A stretch of 64,000 nucleotides of DNA, from the NCBI RefSeq assembly GCF_037975245.1, contig NC_092561.1, positions 19,837,508 to 19,901,507 on the forward strand, in the 5' to 3' direction. The stretch comes from Apostichopus japonicus. Taxonomy: Eukaryota > Echinodermata > Holothuroidea > Aspidochirotida > Stichopodidae. The notes under the pieces are model-generated. The model made no database searches and was not told the DNA's origin. It saw only the letters and a list, made by a program, of their open reading frames with translations. Position 1 is the first letter of the stretch; every line of letters starts with the position of its first letter. Below are positions 60,999 through 64,000 of the stretch, in pieces. The position numbers were made by a program, and so were the translations under genes.

Positions 60999-63900
60999 CC
61001 CGGTTTACTTTCCGCCACAGAAGAAGTAGATGCTAATGTAGACGCTTCAAACCACACATATTTCTCATAATGTCCACCCAGGAAAGAACCTGGGCACGAA
61101 AACCAAACTACTGAACGACTCATGCGCTCTCAACCCCAGTCCCCTTGTATCGGGACTGTGACCACGTGATCACCGTCGGGTGTGTATCACCATTCCCCTC
61201 AAAAGAGAACAGATACTAGATATGATCTTAGCAATTTGAAAGGCCGAGAAGCTTTTGTAACACAACTGGGCCGACTTTCGAGACTTGCTTAGCAAATACG
61301 CTTTGTTTGACAATAGCAGCCTGTATAATGATCATGGGGAATGGGGTGGGGTGGGGGGTCAGGGCTGGATGTAGTTAAGGTCAGATGTACTCACTTGAGG
61401 TTGTAAGAGAAAGTCCCCCCCCCCCCCCATGTGATCAATTCTGAAGACACTGGGCTTTAAACTTGAAAACAAAATTGTCCAGCTACTTTGCTTTTAAGGT
61501 TTATACACTCTCCCCTTTTCTGATCTCAGGGAACCCTTGAACTTCAAAAAGGTTAACTGGGCCCTTGTGCTTATATTAGGAAAATGTAGAATGCCAATAT
61601 GACAACTTATGAAACTGCATATGATCATATGATGCCATGTCTTTCCAGAGTGTAAACTCTGCTGAACCCAAATCACATGTACAATCCACCAACTAGAGCA
61701 CCAATGGTGCAGAAGCTCATACCTTTTCGAGCTTAAAAATGTAGGGCCCACAAAACTTTATGGCCCACCAAATTTCAGGCCATTTTTCAGATTCCACCAA
61801 TTTTGGGCCCATTAGGGATACCCCCCCCCCCTCCGTTAGCAGAATCCTGGCCACACCACTAGCTATAATTCCTTTTTTCCCCCTTTAAATCCTATTTTAC
61901 TCACTCTCTCAAACCATGGAGCTATTTATAGCTCCATGCTCAAACAATACCACTGACCTACCCTATTAAACTCCCCTCTACCTGAGCACACATAACTTCA
62001 CAAGCACTCCTTGCCAAAAATTTGGCTGGCTGCTTACATACCTCAGGCTCAAAGACTTCTAAGAATCGGCAAGTGCTGATTGGCTATAGGGCTCTCATGC
62101 TTACAGTTCAACAGTTAATAACAACTCCCAATACTGCTTTAATTCCACTAACAGCCTCTGCAGAGCTTAACCACAAATGTAAACAAACACTGCAGAGACT
62201 GGGAGACAAATTAAAGGAGCTTTGGCAAAAAGTTGAAGGCTCAGATTTTTTTAAACAATGGGGATTAATTGTAATTAATTAACTTTTGACCAAAAATTGT
62301 TAGGCATCACCTGATTCATACACAATCCAACAATCATCAGTTCAACTTTGAATATTATCCATCAAAATCTTGAGGAGATTGAGATGTTTGAAAATATTAC
62401 AAAGAATGACCCCCTAAATGACATTTGACCTCAATTTTCCGAACACCCCTTGTAACCCTCATCCCGAGGAACGTTGTGACCAAGTTATATTATAACTGGC
62501 CATACACTGTACGAACGGAAGCAATTTGAAAATATAGGGCCGCGGCCCGGGCCACAAAAGACCCCTAGTTGATCTTTGATCTCAAATTCATGAACACCCT
62601 GAAGGTAAAACTTCCATAGCACTATCGTGACAAACCCTCAACATTGTACCATAGAATCTGTAGGAGAAGAAGCATTTTGCGCATTTCCACAAAATGGCCC
62701 ATTACGGCCCACAGGTGACCTTTGACCCCAAATTTCGGACCATCTCTCATGGCCCTATACCCAATGGTCCTTGTGTCCAAGTTTCATGAAATTCCATCAA
62801 ACACTGTGCGAGTGGGAGCGGTTTCACCAATTGTTGACGGATAGAGTGATAGAATGATAGAGTGATAGAGTGATAAGACGCCGCACTGTAACAATAGCTC
62901 ACACCAGCATGCTGGTATGAGCTAAAAACAACAGGGTTCTTGAACTGGTGATAGAGAAACCATAGTCATACATACCAGCTACTGCATTTTCTATCTGGAA
63001 ATATTTGTATAAATTGGTTGACACCTGGTGACCTTAACTGAATTCTGACCTAGTACATCAAATTTTGTAAAAACTAGACAATCCATATGGCAAGACTATT
63101 ATACCATGAATATATATGAGCCCCTGTCATGTTTCCTTCTGGAGATATAACACTTTTGATATATTCACTTTTGCCCTCTGTTGACCCCAAATGACCTTTG
63201 ACATTCATGAAAACACTGAACATCATCTATTCTTACCAACGTCAAGCTACACACCAAGTTTGAACTTCCTGCAACTTCCACTTCTTGAGTTATCATGATT
63301 ACAATATTTTCAAATTTCTTTTACCTCTGTTCACCAGACAAAAACTGTTGACATTCACAAACCAGAATGCTAAAAATGCATTGTGGTTTCAATGATGTAA
63401 CACAATCTGTTTTCTTCATGAATCTGATGTAATGTATAGTGAGGGTGTACAACATACTTGATATTAGTAGGGCCTACTATAGTGAAAAGCAGTGTGATTT
63501 GACAAACAATCAGTTCAAGATGACACAGGCTGTCTTGAAATGACCATTGACGTCAATAACAGGCTTCTTGTACTAAATGTTGTACATACATCAACATAGT
63601 ACATACTAAATATGACATTTGTCTTGGTTGAAATATTGTGTAAAACGTGGTTTCACAATCTGACCACTGGTGAATTCAAGCGAGGTGTGACCTCTGCCCA
63701 CAACATTAGGCTTCTTGTACTCAATGTGGTTCAATTACATACCAAATATGCTATCTGTCCAAGTTTCCCTTGCGATATTATGTTTAGGAAGATGTGTTAT
63801 TGTGGAGAGACAGGTAAGAGTGTAGTGATTTAGTTTCGTCCACCCTCCTTCAGAATTGAACATTCCGTGACGGGTTTCTGGAAGTCCCTGATTTCCAGGA

Positions 63901-64000
63901 GTTAGAAAGTTTATAGGAAGCGTGGGCATAACCGACGAGCGATGCGAGCGATTGACTTGGCCACCCGTTCATATTTGGAGCGAACGACTCCTACAGCGAC
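60999..64000. other. Repeat-rich intergenic sequence
   Basis: No gene is supported. 61690-62930 looks like one inserted repeat that interrupts a 'TCCACCAA...AACAACAGG' phrase. It starts near GAGCACCAATGGTGC and ends CATGCTGGTATGAGCT, and it contains short hairpins, several TGACCTTTGACCCC-like motifs and a GATAGAGT run (62848-62877). From about 63370 to 63830 the sequence matches the upstream flank of ZNF units B and C. The last 80 bases (GACGAGCGATGCGAGCG...) are unassigned. Confidence 0.45.

Overview
This window looks like AT-rich nuclear DNA of a metazoan, probably a marine invertebrate deuterostome (echinoderm-like). The reasons are a spliced TMEM9 gene, tandem C2H2 zinc-finger genes without a recognisable KRAB or SCAN box, and dense small DNA transposons, a tRNA-derived SINE and microsatellites. 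The species assignment is inference; no prokaryotic or organellar features are present.

Left third (1-23 kb). A plus-strand leucine-rich-repeat gene (4-1518) is followed by a TMEM9 orthologue on the minus strand, assembled here from five exons (9339 down to 5329; 177 residues). Next on the minus strand is an unrecognised four-exon gene encoding 239 residues (17368 down to 12940). A second, paralogous first exon with the same splice phase lies upstream of it (19586-19421). Non-autonomous hAT-like elements with 8-bp target duplications, a fold-back element built on 16-bp units, TA microsatellites and dispersed repeats fill the spaces.

Right two thirds (23-64 kb). Four tandem minus-strand C2H2 genes, called here ZNF-A to ZNF-D, have 17, 18, 10 and 13 good fingers. 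Each has one large finger exon and a short upstream first exon 2-6 kb away, recovered from a conserved phase-1 donor (ACTG|GTAACG). In B, C and D the first exon encodes 17-34 residues, with a Val-Lys-Val-Glu SUMO-type motif in B and D. In A the start codon has moved and only 11 codons remain. A, B and C share flanking sequence and are clearly segmental duplicates; D is more diverged. Behind the shared stop codon of A, B and C lie decayed fingers.

Because the ZNF units are duplicates, several transposon insertions can be read against an empty site in a sister unit. These include a 3.36-kb composite hAT-like element, a 0.37-kb hAT MITE, a 4.0-kb TIR element with TA target site, a polyadenylated retrocopy with a 14-bp target duplication and a 0.3-kb hAT MITE. 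The most unusual features are three fold-back elements built from short iterated units, a hairpin core shared by otherwise different hAT-like elements, and a dispersed repeat carrying DR1-type nuclear-receptor half-sites.

Limits: exon structures were read by eye from splice signals and frame, with no alignment or expression data. Element classes rest on termini and target duplications; no transposase was seen.
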